64,000 nucleotides of DNA, from positions 45,570,308-45,634,307 of the forward strand of contig OV884056.1 in assembly GCA_930367215.1 (NCBI GenBank). The letters run 5' to 3'. Shown piece by piece: positions 33,087-44,306 of this stretch. Every line of letters begins with the position of its first letter. The stretch's first letter is position 1. The notes beneath the pieces are model-generated. The model was not told the DNA's origin and made no database searches. It saw only the letters and a program-made list of their open reading frames with translations. Source of the stretch: Pollenia angustigena. Lineage: Eukaryota > Arthropoda > Insecta > Diptera > Polleniidae. The position numbers and the translations under genes are program-made.

Positions 33087-33350
33087 GGTATGTGATGGAA
33101 ATCGATTTTAAAAACGAAACGATTTGAAACCGAAAATATCGTTATCAGTATCTTTTAAAATTGATTTTAAATATTCCTTTTATGTTCAGTCTTTATATTC
33201 TTTTAAATTTTATTTTATATACGTCAACTGAAGTGTATTCTGAACGAAAATTAAAGACTATAATTCAGAAATGGATTTTAAAATCCATCGAAATTCATCA
33301 CACCTTTTAAAAACGTTCGTTTTGAAATCGATCGATTTTCATCACATACC
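33087..33350. mobile_element. MITE with GGTATGTGATG ends
   Basis: 264 bp. The left GGTATGTGATGGAAATCGAT is matched by the right complement of ATCGATTTTCATCACATACC. Internal ATTTTAAAA repeats. No clean target duplication could be read, so the superfamily is open. Confidence 0.75.
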
Positions 33351-35036
33351 TGTATATCTAGTTTGATTATTGTGTACGCATCGATATTGTTTTTAGTGAA
33401 CTTTGGTACAGATAACATTGTAAAATTTTTCACGGTTGCTTGGTAGGAAGCACTTAAAAAAGCGAGTTGCTTTGCAACTGATGTTTTGGAACTAACCCCA
33501 TATTTCATCAAGCGCTATGGTAGTATCAGTGGAAATGTGTGTGTTTGTGTCACCCCAAAGAAGCTGGATAAAAAATCAAAAAATTAAGATATGACGACTA
33601 ATATTACGTCCAGCAAACGTACACGAGTGAATTCGCCTGCTGGACAAGCCTGCTTGACGTGTACAGACCTCTAAAGAGTAGTTTTTACAATTATTTCAAT
33701 TGTATGCAATAATAATAAGTAATTAGAAAGATTGTACATTTATCTCGGCCGAGGAGAGATCAGTATCGCACTACGAGAATCAATAGCTCCCAAAACGTTC
33801 GATTTCTAAGACTGTTTATAGGTGAGGTGCCTTAGGGGATCAGGTGGCGACTTTCATTTAAACTCAAACTCTGGAGAATGAGGGACTAATTTTTGTCCTA
33901 TATTTAATGACAATGTTCGTCTTGTAAACGAGTTTTGTTGCTGTTGCTCTCCGACTTAGCTTTTATTTATAGCGGATTAGTACTTAATCACGATAACTTT
34001 TGAGTACCGAATTGTTTATTGGAAGGTTATTTTGGTGATCATGTGGCGGCTTTAATTTAATCTCAAACTTTGAAAAGATGGTAGTAGCTTTAAAGCTTTC
34101 GCTATGAGACTGATTTTAACCCTGAGCCTAATGCCAAAGTTCATTTCTGTCTGGTGTGCTGTTGCTTTCCAATAGAGTTTTACTTACAGCGCATATTAAA
34201 TATGTTGATCCACCTCCAAAGCAAGGGGTAGTACTTTATCTCTTTTATGAATGAATATTTCGTTAATAACTCTACATATACCCAATTGCTTAGACATTTA
34301 TTGCCAGAAGACTTTTAAAAGACGAATTGACATTGGTGTAACCAATTTATTATACTTTTCGGAAATAAATCTTTAATGATTTATAACTTTAGCGAGTCTA
34401 CATATTAGGGTTTTATTTTGTCCAGCTACTGTTGTTTGTTTAGCTACATACAAGTATAAGTGATGAGATTATTGCGTATGATATAAAAACAAATACGCAC
34501 CCATACCTCACCACTTGACACAAACAAGAGTGATGTATAATTTTTACCACGTATAATACTTTTAGGCAAAATACTTGGCAAATAGTTGACGAAAATAACG
34601 TGACCAACGACAAACTAAGTTTATTTAATTCCAATATGGTTTTGTTTAATATAAATATACAGTTATTAAAAATAATATAAAAGTAGCAAAATTTATTTTA
34701 TTTTGTTATATAAAACCCAAGTTAAATCACACTAACCTTTAGCAAAAGTAGTGTTTACGTTGATAGCGTCAAATATTTGCCAAGCGTGTCCGTAGCTTAA
34801 CTCATGTGTGTAAATGTTTGTACTTGTTGTTAAAACATTAATTAATAAGCAACATTTTTTACATGTATGGTGGTAGATTGTCATGCGTATTTGTTTGTTG
34901 TGTGTGTTTGTGTTTGTTTATTCAAACCCAGTTGGCCAGATTGCCGTTGACGACATCGTCGTCAATGATGTATGCATGACTTGTCCGCTGTTGCTTTGGT
35001 TTTCTAGAAGACAATTTACTGGAAATCGTCGTGCAC
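33351..35036. other. Complex non-coding stretch with a diverged tandem duplication
   Basis: 33820-34010 and 34020-34200 are related. Both contain a GGGGATCAGGTGGCGACTTT / TGGTGATCATGTGGCGGCTT block followed by TTAATTTAAWCTCAAACT. The duplication is old. No ORF or TIR was recognised. Confidence 0.45.
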
Positions 35037-35190
35037 GACAGTTTGAGCGACGTTGTCTTGTAAGTTGTCTTGTACTTAGCTTTATATGGGACAGTATGAG
35101 CGACTTTGTCTTATAAGTTGTCCTCTATTAAACTCTATGTGGGACAGTATGAGCGACACTGTCTTATAAGTTGTCTTGTATAAAAGCTAC
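35037..35190. repeat. Three 53-bp tandem repeats (GACAGTATGAGCGAC units)
   Basis: Units start at 35037, 35090 and 35143, each GACAGTWTGAGCGACNNTGTC followed by TTRTAAGTTGTC. Related CGACATTGTC words recur at 36650-36800, on the far side of the piggyBac MITE. Confidence 0.85.
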
Positions 35191-35242
35191 TGACTACAAA
35201 GTTTTCTTGAATGCTATTCATTCACTTGCTTGGTTTTCTTAA

Positions 35243-35880
35243 CCCTTATGTGTGTGGAAAAAAAAACACCTTCTATAGGGTGGATAGGTACCTGGGTACC
35301 TTCATGCAAATTGTATGAGAAATCTAATTTTTTGTCTTGTATTGTACAAACAATCGATGGTTAATGATATAATATTAGAATTTTACTCTGGTTTTCTCCT
35401 TTTCATATATTTTTTAAAATTCTACACCCAAAAAAAAAATTTGTAATATAAAACACCTTCTATAGGGTGGATAGGTACCTGGGTACCTTCATGGAAATTG
35501 TATGAGAAATCTAATTTTTTGTCTTGTATTGTACAAACAATCGATGGTTAATGATATAATATTAGAATTTTACTCTGGTTTCCTCCTTTTCATATATTTT
35601 TTAAAATCCTACACCCAAAAAAAAAAATTTGTAATATAAAACGTATACAGGTACCCAGGTACCTATTCACCCTATTAAGGGTGCAAAAAGCAAATTGGTA
35701 TGCCACGCCCCCCCCCCCCCCCCCCAACTCATATTGTATATAAACACCTATGAAAATATAATAATAACAAAAAGTTAGGAGTTCTCATGAAATTGTAGAA
35801 TTGTAGACTAAAATCTTATATAAAAAATTTCGATTTGAAAACGCAATAGGTACACAGGTACCTGTCCACACACATAAGGG
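35243..35880. mobile_element. piggyBac-type MITE, TTAA TSD
   Basis: 638 bp. The ends CCCTTATGTGTGTGGA and TCCACACACATAAGGG are perfectly inverted and flanked by TTAA (35239-35242 and 35881-35884). CCC-starting ends with TTAA are the piggyBac signature. Inside is a direct duplication of about 185 bp (35269-35452 and 35453-35640). GGTACCTGGGTACC palindromes and a run of about 17 C (35709-35725) follow. Non-coding. Confidence 0.93.
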
Positions 35881-35910
35881 TTAAAATTCTCACATTCTTT
35901 TTTTTTTTTA

Positions 35911-36412
35911 ATTGAAGCACAGCCGCGAATAACGTTTTAAATTACAAAATATTTTTTTTTTTTTCAGGAGAGCAAAAAAACGTTTTTAACAGACAAGATT
36001 ATTAATTTTTTATTTTTTTTTTTTAGATTATTAAAAATAATGATAATAAAAATTTTTATGCAATATATCAACAAATTTAAAACTTAAATTACAGTTTATA
36101 ACTTATAACTTTTTTTTAGTGGAAAAACGTTTCATATCCACAATCACGATGTCATTTAAAACGTTCTTCCACTACGCAAAGCATCATGACTGGTGGCTTT
36201 TAAACCATTTACTTTGTATCATTTTTAAGTAATTAACAACGTTCTTCCACTAGCTGACTCTTTGTATGTCCTTTTTAAAGTCTTTAAGGTGCATAATTTT
36301 GGGTGATTTGAGGTTTAAACAGTGTACGACAGTAATGTTAACGGTTATTTGCAAAAATACAGTTTTTTCAAAAAGGGGCTTTTACAACGTTATTTGCGGC
36401 TGTGCTTCAATT
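35911..36412. mobile_element. TIR element with ATTGAAGCACAGCCGC ends
   Basis: The left ATTGAAGCACAGCCGCGAAT is inverted at the right (TTATTTGCGGCTGTGCTTCAA). The interior repeats AACGTTCTTCCACTA. No definite target duplication. It abuts the piggyBac MITE. Confidence 0.8.
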
Positions 36413-37870
36413 GTTGATTTAAATACCTACAAACAATTTACAAATTAGTTGTAAACAGTAAAACCAAAAATGATGATGAAATTATTCGCGGGCTGGAAAA
36501 TGGATTACATGCAGTTAGTACTTCACTGTCAACTTTAGGATTGCTTATAGGAGTCTAATATTAAACATATAACAGAAATTAAAATTCCAACTATACTAAA
36601 AAACTGTCTGAATTAGATAATAATTTTTGTCGTGGACGTCGAAATAGACGACATTATGATGCAGGTAGTCGGTAATGATAAAGTAGGCGACATTGTCTTT
36701 CTTAGTGTCGTGCATGATTAACGCGACACTTCTTCGAAAATGTCGTTGAAGATTTGTTCCCGCTGTCCCTCACATGTCGAGCAGGAATTAACATTGTCGT
36801 GCATCCGTCTTCGAGGATGTCTTAAAGACATGGTCAACTGGGAAAATCTTTGATTTATTTTTCGCACATTAATACTCAAATTTTGTTTTTTTTTTTGTGT
36901 ATTCAATGTGTGTTAATCTTGACGTTTAGATTTTTTTAATGTTAGCTAATAATTTGGTAGTTTCATTTTACTTTTATGTGTGTATTTAAGAGAATGAATA
37001 TGTTTTTTAGTTGTATAGTTTTTTTATTTAAGGTAGTAAAGTATAGAATATTTTTTTGGTTTTATATAGTAGATATTAATAAAAAGTGTTGTGTGCCACT
37101 TAAACGGCCTTGAACTCATTTCTCGATTATGGCAGCCAGTTGTCGGCAGCAGCTCTGAACAAAGAGGTAAGCAAGCAGGCAAAATATTAAGGTAAGCAAG
37201 AAGTCGTTTGCTTGTACATTTATTCCGTCCGTCTGTTAGTCGTTCACTCATTTAGTCAGTCAAGTAGACAAACTAGCGTTTAAAAACTACAGCTTGGCAA
37301 ACAATAACCGCATATGGTTGGCAGGCATTCGTGCTTGCTGAAATATTATCTATAGTTCTAAATTGTAGTCTGGCTGTTGGCCGAAGTAGAAGTAGTAGTG
37401 TTAGTGGTGGTGGTAATGAGAAGCAGCGTTTAAATTTAGTAGCAGCAGCAGCAGTACTTTTGTGTTTTAGAAGCTTGACACGATTCAAAAGCTTGAAAAA
37501 TAAATTTGTGTGCGAAGCAACTTCAACAACAATATAAAAAAAAACTTAACTGAATAAATATATTGTAGTATACCTACCTATTATACATTGCCAAAATGAC
37601 AACAACAAAAATCAAAGTTTTTGTTTCTTTTTATTGCTCCTAGCATGAAATCTGAATATACATGTTTGTTGCTAGCCTAGCTCTAAGTTTAAAAGTATGT
37701 GTATACAATTGTGTTTTCAGCTTATGTAAATATCGTTACCTAAAACGAAAAAAAACCCTATCTTACATTTTAAAAATTTTACCGATGAAGCAAAAAATTA
37801 TTTAAAATTGCATTGAACTGCTAATTAATTAATTTTCTTTTATTTTTCGTGTAAAACCTACCAGTTGCTT
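36413..37870. other. Unique-looking stretch, CGAC-rich then AGT/AGC-rich
   Basis: 36620-36850 is rich in CGACATT/GTCGTG words. 37380-37460 carries AGTAGTAGTG and AGCAGCAGCAGCAG runs of the kind found in fly 5'UTRs or regulatory DNA. No ORF above noise. A distal 5' exon of the minus-strand gene could lie here, but I cannot place one. Confidence 0.35.
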
Positions 37871-37875
37871 TGACA

Positions 37876-38780
37876 ATTCGTCAGCTCATTATTGGTTTGG
37901 CCTACCAACCATTATTAAAAATAAAATTTTTTATATATCGACCCCTTTGCGCGAAATTATCGTATGTTACAAAAACCAAATTTTACAGGACAGCCTTTTT
38001 TCTACTTTTCTCTGCTTTCGCATGCAATATCAAAATGAAAATATACATGTGCTTTTTGGAGCAACGAAGCGAATTTCGCCTACAATATTTTGTCATGCGA
38101 CGTCTCTTTGAATGCAGAACAAGATTACATCAAAAACTCAATTTCAAAAAAAAGGGGTCGATATTTTGACTACCCCCTTTCTGAATCAAAAATCTGTTTC
38201 ACGAAATTTTTTATGACTTCTGGCATAAAGCATTATGTAATTTTGCTCCATATAAACTATTTTTAAGTTTTTCTAGAATTGCTTTTGTCTATACACGCCA
38301 CTGTTTGGCGAAGGCTGTAAATTTCTCATACAAAAGCTTGAAAAATTAATTTCACTCTTGTATTGTTTCATGGCCGTAAAAAAAACATGTAAAATTTACT
38401 CTTCCTTCTCTTCGTAACCGTAAGAAAAAAAGTAGAAAAGGCAAATAAAATGTCAACAATTCAATACGCTGCCGTAAGTATACAATACGTATGCAGCATA
38501 AAAAGCTACTTTTTAGAAATAAGTTTAGAAAAGTGGAATATGCGGCACAAAACAATAATTTTCACTTTCAATAAAATATGTTCTATTAACTTCTAAGTTC
38601 GTTCATGAACGTTCGCAAATATTTACATTTTTCTTCAAAACATATGCCAGAAGCAGTGGTGAAAATACAAAATAGTTCTATTAGGTATATTTTCAGTAAA
38701 CTTCATGTTAACCTTCATTGTCGTTTTTCTTTACTACGACTTTTTGGCATATACGCCAAACCAATAATGAGCTGACGAAT
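37876..38780. mobile_element. TIR element (CGTCAGCTCATTA family), short copy
   Basis: 905 bp. ATTCGTCAGCTCATTATTGG and its complement at the right, with TGACA on both sides (37871-37875 and 38781-38785), suggesting a 5-bp duplication. It shares ends with 17118-18804. It lacks that copy's ORF region, so it is a deletion derivative. Confidence 0.88.
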
Positions 38781-38785
38781 TGACA

Positions 38786-39531
38786 GTGTTTGTTTTTTAA
38801 AAGTAAATTTTATGTCGCAAGATTCCAAAAAATTTTGTGGACATTTGTGTTGATCCAATACATCAGAGCCAATGAAAGAGGATTTTTATTTTTGGTTAGT
38901 TAGGGCTTTTTGCGTTTTAAGCAACGATATGTATTAATAATGTGAATCTGAAAGAAGACTCTAAAGGAATGAAATAATTCAAATTGACAAAGATAAGCCA
39001 AATTTAATTTAATTAGCTACATATGAGGTCTTTATGAATTTAATGTGGCTCGTTTAGTATTTAGTGATCAAAATTTTGCTGAAATTGGGAATGTCGAGGG
39101 TCAAATTGACATAATATAAAAGGTAAACAATTGAGCAAACAAACGTTAAAAAGAACTTAGTAGAAAGACTAATTTTTATGTGTATGCCTTTTCCTTAATA
39201 GTATTAAAAAACAGGAAAGGGTGCCTACCTTCCCAAACGTCTATGCAACGGCAAGTTAGTGTTTAAAACAAATGCAATACTTTTTTAAAGTTTTCGCGGT
39301 TTTATTTGCACATGTGTTTCGGAAGCCAAATCCTTGCAAATGTATGACAAGGCAAGCTCCCACTAGGGACTTTGAACATTGATCCGTCAACATTGTGTAT
39401 ACAAACTTGGCAATGGCGGCACAAATCTGCTTTCATATTAACTAAACCTAGTGTAACTGAGATCTCAAAAATCCAAACTTAATGTTTTTTATTTGCAGGG
39501 ATAGCATTAATTCCAATGTGAGCTGACTGAT
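38786..39531. other. Stretch without a supported feature
   Basis: 39230-39380 is slightly more G+C-rich (CCCAAACGTCTATGCAACGG ... AAGGCAAGCTCCCACTAGGG), but no inverted partner or ORF was found. Confidence 0.4.
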
Positions 39532-39661
39532 GGCCGATTTCACCAATTTATATATATATCAATTTATGTTTAAAATTCGTTTTTCATAACAAAAATTATA
39601 TTATATGAAAAACCAAATTTAAATATGAATTGATATTTAAATAGAATGAGTGAAATTGGCC
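39532..39661. mobile_element. Hairpin MITE with GGCCGATTTCAC ends
   Basis: 130 bp. The left arm GGCCGATTTCACCAATTTAT is inverted in the right arm (...AGTGAAATTGGCC), with AT on both sides. Nearly palindromic throughout. Confidence 0.75.
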
Positions 39662-40384
39662 ATGTTTATTAAATTTCTACTGTGGGTTTCATGAAAAACA
39701 ACTTTTCGAATTGAAAAAAGTCTTGAAATGTTGGGAACTGCTTTGTAACCTACCAAAAAAAAAAAATATTTTATTTTTTAAATTTAATCTACACCATTTT
39801 TCATTTAAAATGAGAAAATTCAAGATGAAATTGAGAAAATTCCAAATGAAATTGAGAGTTTCAATTTGATATTGAGAAAATTCCAATTGAAAATGAGAAA
39901 TTCAATTTGATATTGAGAAAATTCCAAATGAAATTGAGAATTTAATTTTGAAATTGAGAAAATTCCAAATAAAATTGGGAAATTTTAATTTGAAATTGAG
40001 AAAATTCCAAATGAAATTGAGAAAATTCCAAATGAAATTGAGAAATTTTAATTTTTCATTGATAAAATTGAATTATCTATATAATTTTAATTATTCATTC
40101 AACAAACATACATAACTAACAAGGATCGAAAAATATGAAAATAAATAGAAATCGCAGTATTCCCAGCAAAAACTTTACTTACAATCCTACTTTTAATGAC
40201 TTCAAGAATTCATTACTTTGTAGCTTTATTCGCCACTTTTCGGATTATTAGTTATATATTAAATAATAACTTTATTAGTATATCTTAAATATACAGAAAA
40301 ATTTAAATTTTCATTATGACAATAAAAATGTCATTATAGTCATTATAGTCAAAAAACAGAGTTTTTTAATACAAAAACTACACT

Positions 40385-40481
40385 GCCCCGGTAGACTAGC
40401 TGGTAGCGAGCTAGTCTATCAGCACCGAGGTTGCGTGTTCGAATCCCCGCCAAAGACAGAAAAAAAATAAAAAATAAAAAT
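40385..40481 (+). mobile_element. tRNA-related SINE copy 2
   Basis: Starts GCCCCGGTAGACTAGCTGGT, with the A-box-like TAGCTGGTAGCG and a B-box-like GTTCGAATCCC (40437-40447), then an A-rich tail to about 40481. The head differs from copy 1 at only a few sites. It is shorter, lacking copy 1's CTCAGGTTTC... body. Confidence 0.8.
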
Positions 40482-41229
40482 TTTACCGTAACAGTTACGA
40501 CTTTTTTAAAAAAAGTCAAATTATAATAGTTATTTTTTGACTTTTATTTTTTCGGTCAGAAATAAAAGTTAAAATTTGACTTTTATTTTTTCGGTCAAAA
40601 ATAAAAGTTAAAATTTGACTTTTATTTTTTAAGTCAAAAATAAAAGTTAAAATCTGACTTTTATTTTTTCGGTCAAAAATAAAAGTTAAAATTTGACTTT
40701 TATTTTTTAAGTCAAAATTAAAAGTTAAAATTTGACTTTTATTTTTTAAGTCAAAAATAAAAGTTAAAATCTGACTTTTATTTTTTAAGTCAAAAATTAC
40801 AGTTAAAATTTGACTTTTATTTTTTAAGTCAGAAAAAAAAATTTACTATGCCATAATAATAACAATGTAATGGAAATATAAGAAAAATAAGATCGATGAC
40901 AATCAGTGTTGTTGTTTTGGTTATTTCTAACCATAATAGGTTACATGGTTTCATTTTGGTTACATTTTTCTCCAAAGAAAAAAAAAAAAGATATTTCTTT
41001 CATTGGAATTCTAATAATAGATCTAAAAGCTTTTCAACAATATTTTTAATAGATGAATGAAGAAGTAAAAGCATTGTTCATTGATTAGGCACAAAATGAT
41101 ACTCTTTTTGCAGTACTAAAATTTGGTTACAAAAATTTAAAGGCCGCGGCAACACTGATGACAATATTATTTTACCGTTATTTATACTTTACTAATTTAA
41201 GAAGTATCAACTACTGTGATAGCACAGTA

Positions 41230-42060
41230 GAATTGTTGTATCATTATTATCAACTCTTCTTTGCCTTTGCTTTGCAGTCGTGGTTTTTTGGTCATATCTC
41301 TAAATTTCAATAGCAAGAAATGGTGGACTTTATGTAACATAAATGTAAAACATCCTAGCCGCTATCATGTCTGGAGTCTCCGGAAAACACATATCAAACG
41401 TAAGACAGACAGACGAAAAGACGGACGGACGGACGGACGGTTATCGTTAAATCAACTTCTCTCCTCATAAGAACGCAGAATATATATACTTTATAGGGTC
41501 TAAGATCAATATTGTAGAAATTACAAACGGAATGACAAACTTATACAGTAGACGCTCAGAAATTCGAACCTTCAGAAATTCGAATTTCCAGAAATTCGAA
41601 TCAGTAATTTCATTACATTTGGCGCTCTAGAATTAGAATCCAAAATTCGAATTTCAGAGCTTTTTTATTGTAAACACTAAAATTTTGACAATTAAGTCTA
41701 ACCAAATACAAAGTAAAAAGGGGAATACCATTTTAATAGATGATTTACAGATCTTGTTGATGTTGTTAGAGTTTAAAAGTCAGTTTTTTGGTGTTTGTAT
41801 TATACATACTAAAGTCAAATGAACTGAATTGTTATTTTTTGTTATATTTCGTTAAGTTTTTTTTATAGTTTTTATGTTAAATAAACTAAAATTAAAAAAA
41901 AAAACATTGTTTTTTATATCTTTACCTACATTTTTTATAAAAAACCCGTCCAGAAATTTGAATAATTCGGAAATTCGAATCGCCCTAAAAACAAAGTGGT
42001 TCGAATTTCCGAGCGTCTACTGTATATACCCTTTTCCACCTGTGGTGAAGGGTATAATTA
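41230..42060. repeat. TATACCC-related dispersed repeat (diverged subtype)
   Basis: It contains GACAGACAGACG..GACGGACGGACGGACGG, then AGAATATATATACTTTATAG then GGTC, and ends TATACCCTTTTCCACCTGTG then GTGAAGGGTATAAT. That order is seen in widely dispersed fly repeats. It is split by the MITE at 41546-42022. Confidence 0.65.
41546..42022. mobile_element. pogo/Tc1-type MITE, CAGTAGACGCTC ends, TA TSD
   Basis: 477 bp. The left CAGTAGACGCTCAGAAATTC and right ...TTCCGAGCGTCTACTG are inverted, with TA at 41544-41545 and 42023-42024. TTCGAA words repeat near both ends. Ends starting CAGT with TA are typical of pogo-like elements. Non-coding. Confidence 0.9.
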
Positions 42061-42576
42061 AAATTTTATTTAACTTTTTTAACATCTGCTTTCAATAGGA
42101 ACAAAAGTCCAATTTTAACTTTTATTTCTGACTTAAAAAATAAAAGTCAAATTTTAACTGTAATTTTTGACTTAAAAAATAAAAGTCAAATTTTAACTTA
42201 TATTTTTTACCTAAAAAATAAAAGTCAAATTTTAACTTTTGTTTTTGACTTAAAAAATAAAAGTCAAATTTTAACTTTTATTTTTGACCGAAAAAATAAA
42301 AGTCAGATTTTAACTTTTATTTTTGACTTAAAAAATAAAAGTCAAATTTTAACTTTTATTATTGACCGAAAAAATAAAAGTCAAAAAATAACTGTTATAT
42401 ATTGACTTTTTTTAAAAAAGTCAAAAAAATTAAAGTCTTTTAAGTTTATTATTCCTTAGCATAACAGCATCAATATGCTGTATTCAAATATCTGATAGAC
42501 AAATTATATCCACCTGACTTTTTGATTTTAAATTTTAAAAATAACTGTTATTTTCGGTCCCTGAATAAAATAAACT

Positions 42577-42711
42577 GCCGGTTTAACGATGTCGAACGTC
42601 ATCGTTCGCATAGAAAATTATATTTAAAACAATAACAAAATTCGAAAATTTGTTTTTGTTTTAAATGTAATATTCTATGCGAACGTTATCGTTCGAAATC
42701 GTTGAACAGGC
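42577..42711. mobile_element. Hairpin MITE with GCCGGTTTAACGATG ends
   Basis: The left arm GAACGTCATCGTTCGCATAG is inverted in the right arm CTATGCGAACGTTATCGTTC. 135 bp in total, with a loop under 20 bp. GAACG/CGTTC words repeat within each arm. No clear duplication. Confidence 0.78.
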
Positions 42712-42780
42712 TGAAAGTAAAATAAAATAAGAAAAAATAAAAAAAATAAAATAATTAAAAAAAAAAACAAAAAAAAATAA

Positions 42781-42975
42781 TTGTTATTGATAATCTTTCA
42801 TTCTTGACGTGGCTCGGGCTCGAACCCTGGCCGGCAGGTTACCATGACATGTTTCGATCGCAACCACTCGATCTCCTCAGATGGATTTGCCGTCTTACAC
42901 TCGCAGCCATCGACGACTGCTGACGTCACTAGTCAAACATCAATCCTTAAACCAAATTGTATTTTAACATTTGGT
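42781..42975 (-). mobile_element. tRNA-like (second type) SINE-like segment, copy 1
   Basis: The minus strand shows an A-box-like AGATCGAGTGGTTG and, about 48 nt later, a B box GGTTCGAGCCC, with a CTGCCGGCCAGGGTTCG context. The adjoining 190 bp are nearly identical to 43354-43535. The head differs from the SINE at 31497/40385. Confidence 0.65.
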
Positions 42976-43200
42976 AGATCGAAATTTGCTTTCCTGAATG
43001 ATTATCCATCTTAATCGACTTTACATGTTTTTTCCTTTACTTCTGTTTTTTCCGTACTTTCGTCAAGAATTTTTCTTGAAGTCAAAGTACATTTTTTGTT
43101 TTTTTTTTTTTCACTTTGGGTTTCTCTTTTCTGTTGACCTTTTTCAGCACAACTTGAAGGACAAATGTACACATAGAGCTCGTGCCTTAGCTTTAACAAT

Positions 43201-43672
43201 AATTAGTATTGTGGTTATTTTGTTGAACTATTTATGGTTTTTAATCCAAATTTTTAATATTTTTAATTAGGCTTAAGTTCATGAAATTTAATTTTTATTA
43301 AATTATTTTTGTGAAGAAAGGAATTTTACAACATGAAAATCAATTAAAATTGTTATTGATAATCTTTCATTCTTGACGTGGCTCGGGCTCGAACCCTGGC
43401 CGGCAGGTTACCATGAAATGTTTCGATCGCAACCACTCGATCTCCTCAGATGGATTTGCCGTCTTACACTCGCAGCCATCGACGACTGCTGACGTCACTA
43501 GTCAAACATCAATCCTTAAACCAAATTGTATTTTTCATGTTGTAAAATTCCTTTCTTCACAAAAATAATTTAATAAAAATTAAATTTCATGAACTTAAGC
43601 CTAATTAAAAATATTAAAAATTTGGATTAAAAACCATAAACAGTTCAACAAAATAACCACAATACTAATTAA
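43201..43672. mobile_element. Foldback MITE (ATTAGTATTGTGGTTATT arms) carrying a tRNA-like insert
   Basis: The arms 43203-43343 and 43536-43672 are near-perfect inverted copies. A third copy at 46697-46886, inside the TATACCC minisatellite, has the same arms but only a tiny loop, so the 43344-43535 segment is an insertion. Confidence 0.8.
43344..43535 (-). mobile_element. tRNA-like (second type) SINE-like segment, copy 2
   Basis: Nearly identical to 42781-42975, with the same A and B boxes. Its absence from the otherwise matching foldback at 46697-46886 shows it is a discrete insertion of about 190 bp. Confidence 0.7.
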
Positions 43673-43944
43673 AAAAAATAATTAAAAAAAAAAAAAAATT
43701 AAAAAAATTAAAAAAATTTTTTTTACTTTATTGACTTTGTGTAACTATATATTTTTATAAAAATTTTAAGTATAAAAAAAACTGATTATTTTTTAGATTA
43801 TAATAGGCTAAATAATAAAGGATTACTTTTGGGACATCTCAAACAAAAATAAGTACTTTTTCTAGTAGAGAAGTAAGTAGTTGGTTGGCTCGTCAAATTC
43901 TCATTATTTTTCTGCTCATTTTGTAAGCAAAGTTTTTGCTGGGT

Positions 43945-44306
43945 TATTGACCAACAGGCATATCTTCCAGATCCAGAGCAGATTGGTAAAACGATGAAGA
44001 TGTTGTATGGCTCTACTGCAATCTCCAGTAGTTATACATGTCTTAGAAGCATTAATCATCTGTTCTAAAAAAACAAGCCTCTGTTCTGCTACATGGGTGG
44101 GAATTACGTTCGGTACATTCATCGTTGTTGCAACCGTACTTTTATTTTTGACCAAATAATTTCAATGGGGTTAAGCATCGGTGAATAGAAGCTCAATCGC
44201 AGGAGCGTAGCTGGAGAGTTGTCAGAAATAATTTGTAGCCGACTGTGGCATTGAGCATTGTCACATACCAATACGAGGATCTGGATGCCTGTTGGTCAAT
44301 AATCCC
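43945..44306 (-). pseudogene. IS630/Tc1/mariner-superfamily transposase fragment between two CCCAGC elements
   Basis: The minus-strand translation gives VCDNAQCHSRL, then LSFYSPMLNPIEIIWSKIK, the second Asp and third acidic (Glu) motifs of Tc1/mariner-type DDE/D transposases. A different frame follows (HVAEQRLVFLEQMIN), so there is a frameshift. Both edges carry the same coding end, inverted: TTATTGACCAACAGGCAT at 43945 and ATGCCTGTTGGTCAATAA at 44286. Each edge directly abuts a CCCAGC terminus. Confidence 0.72.

Larger units (their letters stand above)
40495..42430. mobile_element. Large palindrome of 39-bp tandem repeats around a TATACCC repeat
   Basis: The left arm (40495-40840) holds about eight units of GACTTTTATTTTTTCGGTCA then AAAATAAAAGTTAAAATTT. 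The right arm (42100-42430) is the same array inverted, and both outer edges carry GACTTTTTTAAAAAAAGTC. Each unit is also internally palindromic. The 1.25-kb loop (40841-42099) holds a TATACCC-type repeat interrupted by a pogo-like MITE. This second foldback-like structure sits inside CCCAGC copy 1. Confidence 0.8.
40161..43944. mobile_element. CCCAGC-family element, copy 1, expanded by nested insertions
   Basis: It begins CCCAGCAAAAACTTTACTTA and ends AAGTTTTTGCTGGG. Its first 100 bp and last 165 bp match copy 2 (44307-44922) in direct orientation. Between them lie a SINE, the palindromic 39-bp array with a TATACCC repeat, a hairpin MITE, two tRNA-like segments and a foldback. Confidence 0.72.

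Noticed and set aside
39813..40055. Possible leucine-zipper-like coding repeat from the 21-bp minisatellite
   Set aside because: A multiple-of-three unit keeps frames open by chance. The array is one arm of an inverted repeat and has no start or context for a gene.
40495..40840. Regular 39-bp repeats that could look like a CRISPR array
   Set aside because: Units are contiguous with no unique spacers, each is palindromic, and the organism is an animal. It is a tandem array in a foldback structure.
42800..42890. Functional tRNA-Ser/Leu gene on the minus strand
   Set aside because: Boxes are present, but no 7-bp acceptor stem or 3' terminator-like T run is positioned properly, and it recurs as a 190-bp repeat.
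42998..43270. 90-codon plus-strand ORF rich in Phe
   Set aside because: T-rich low-complexity translation that runs into a foldback arm. No signal of a real coding region.
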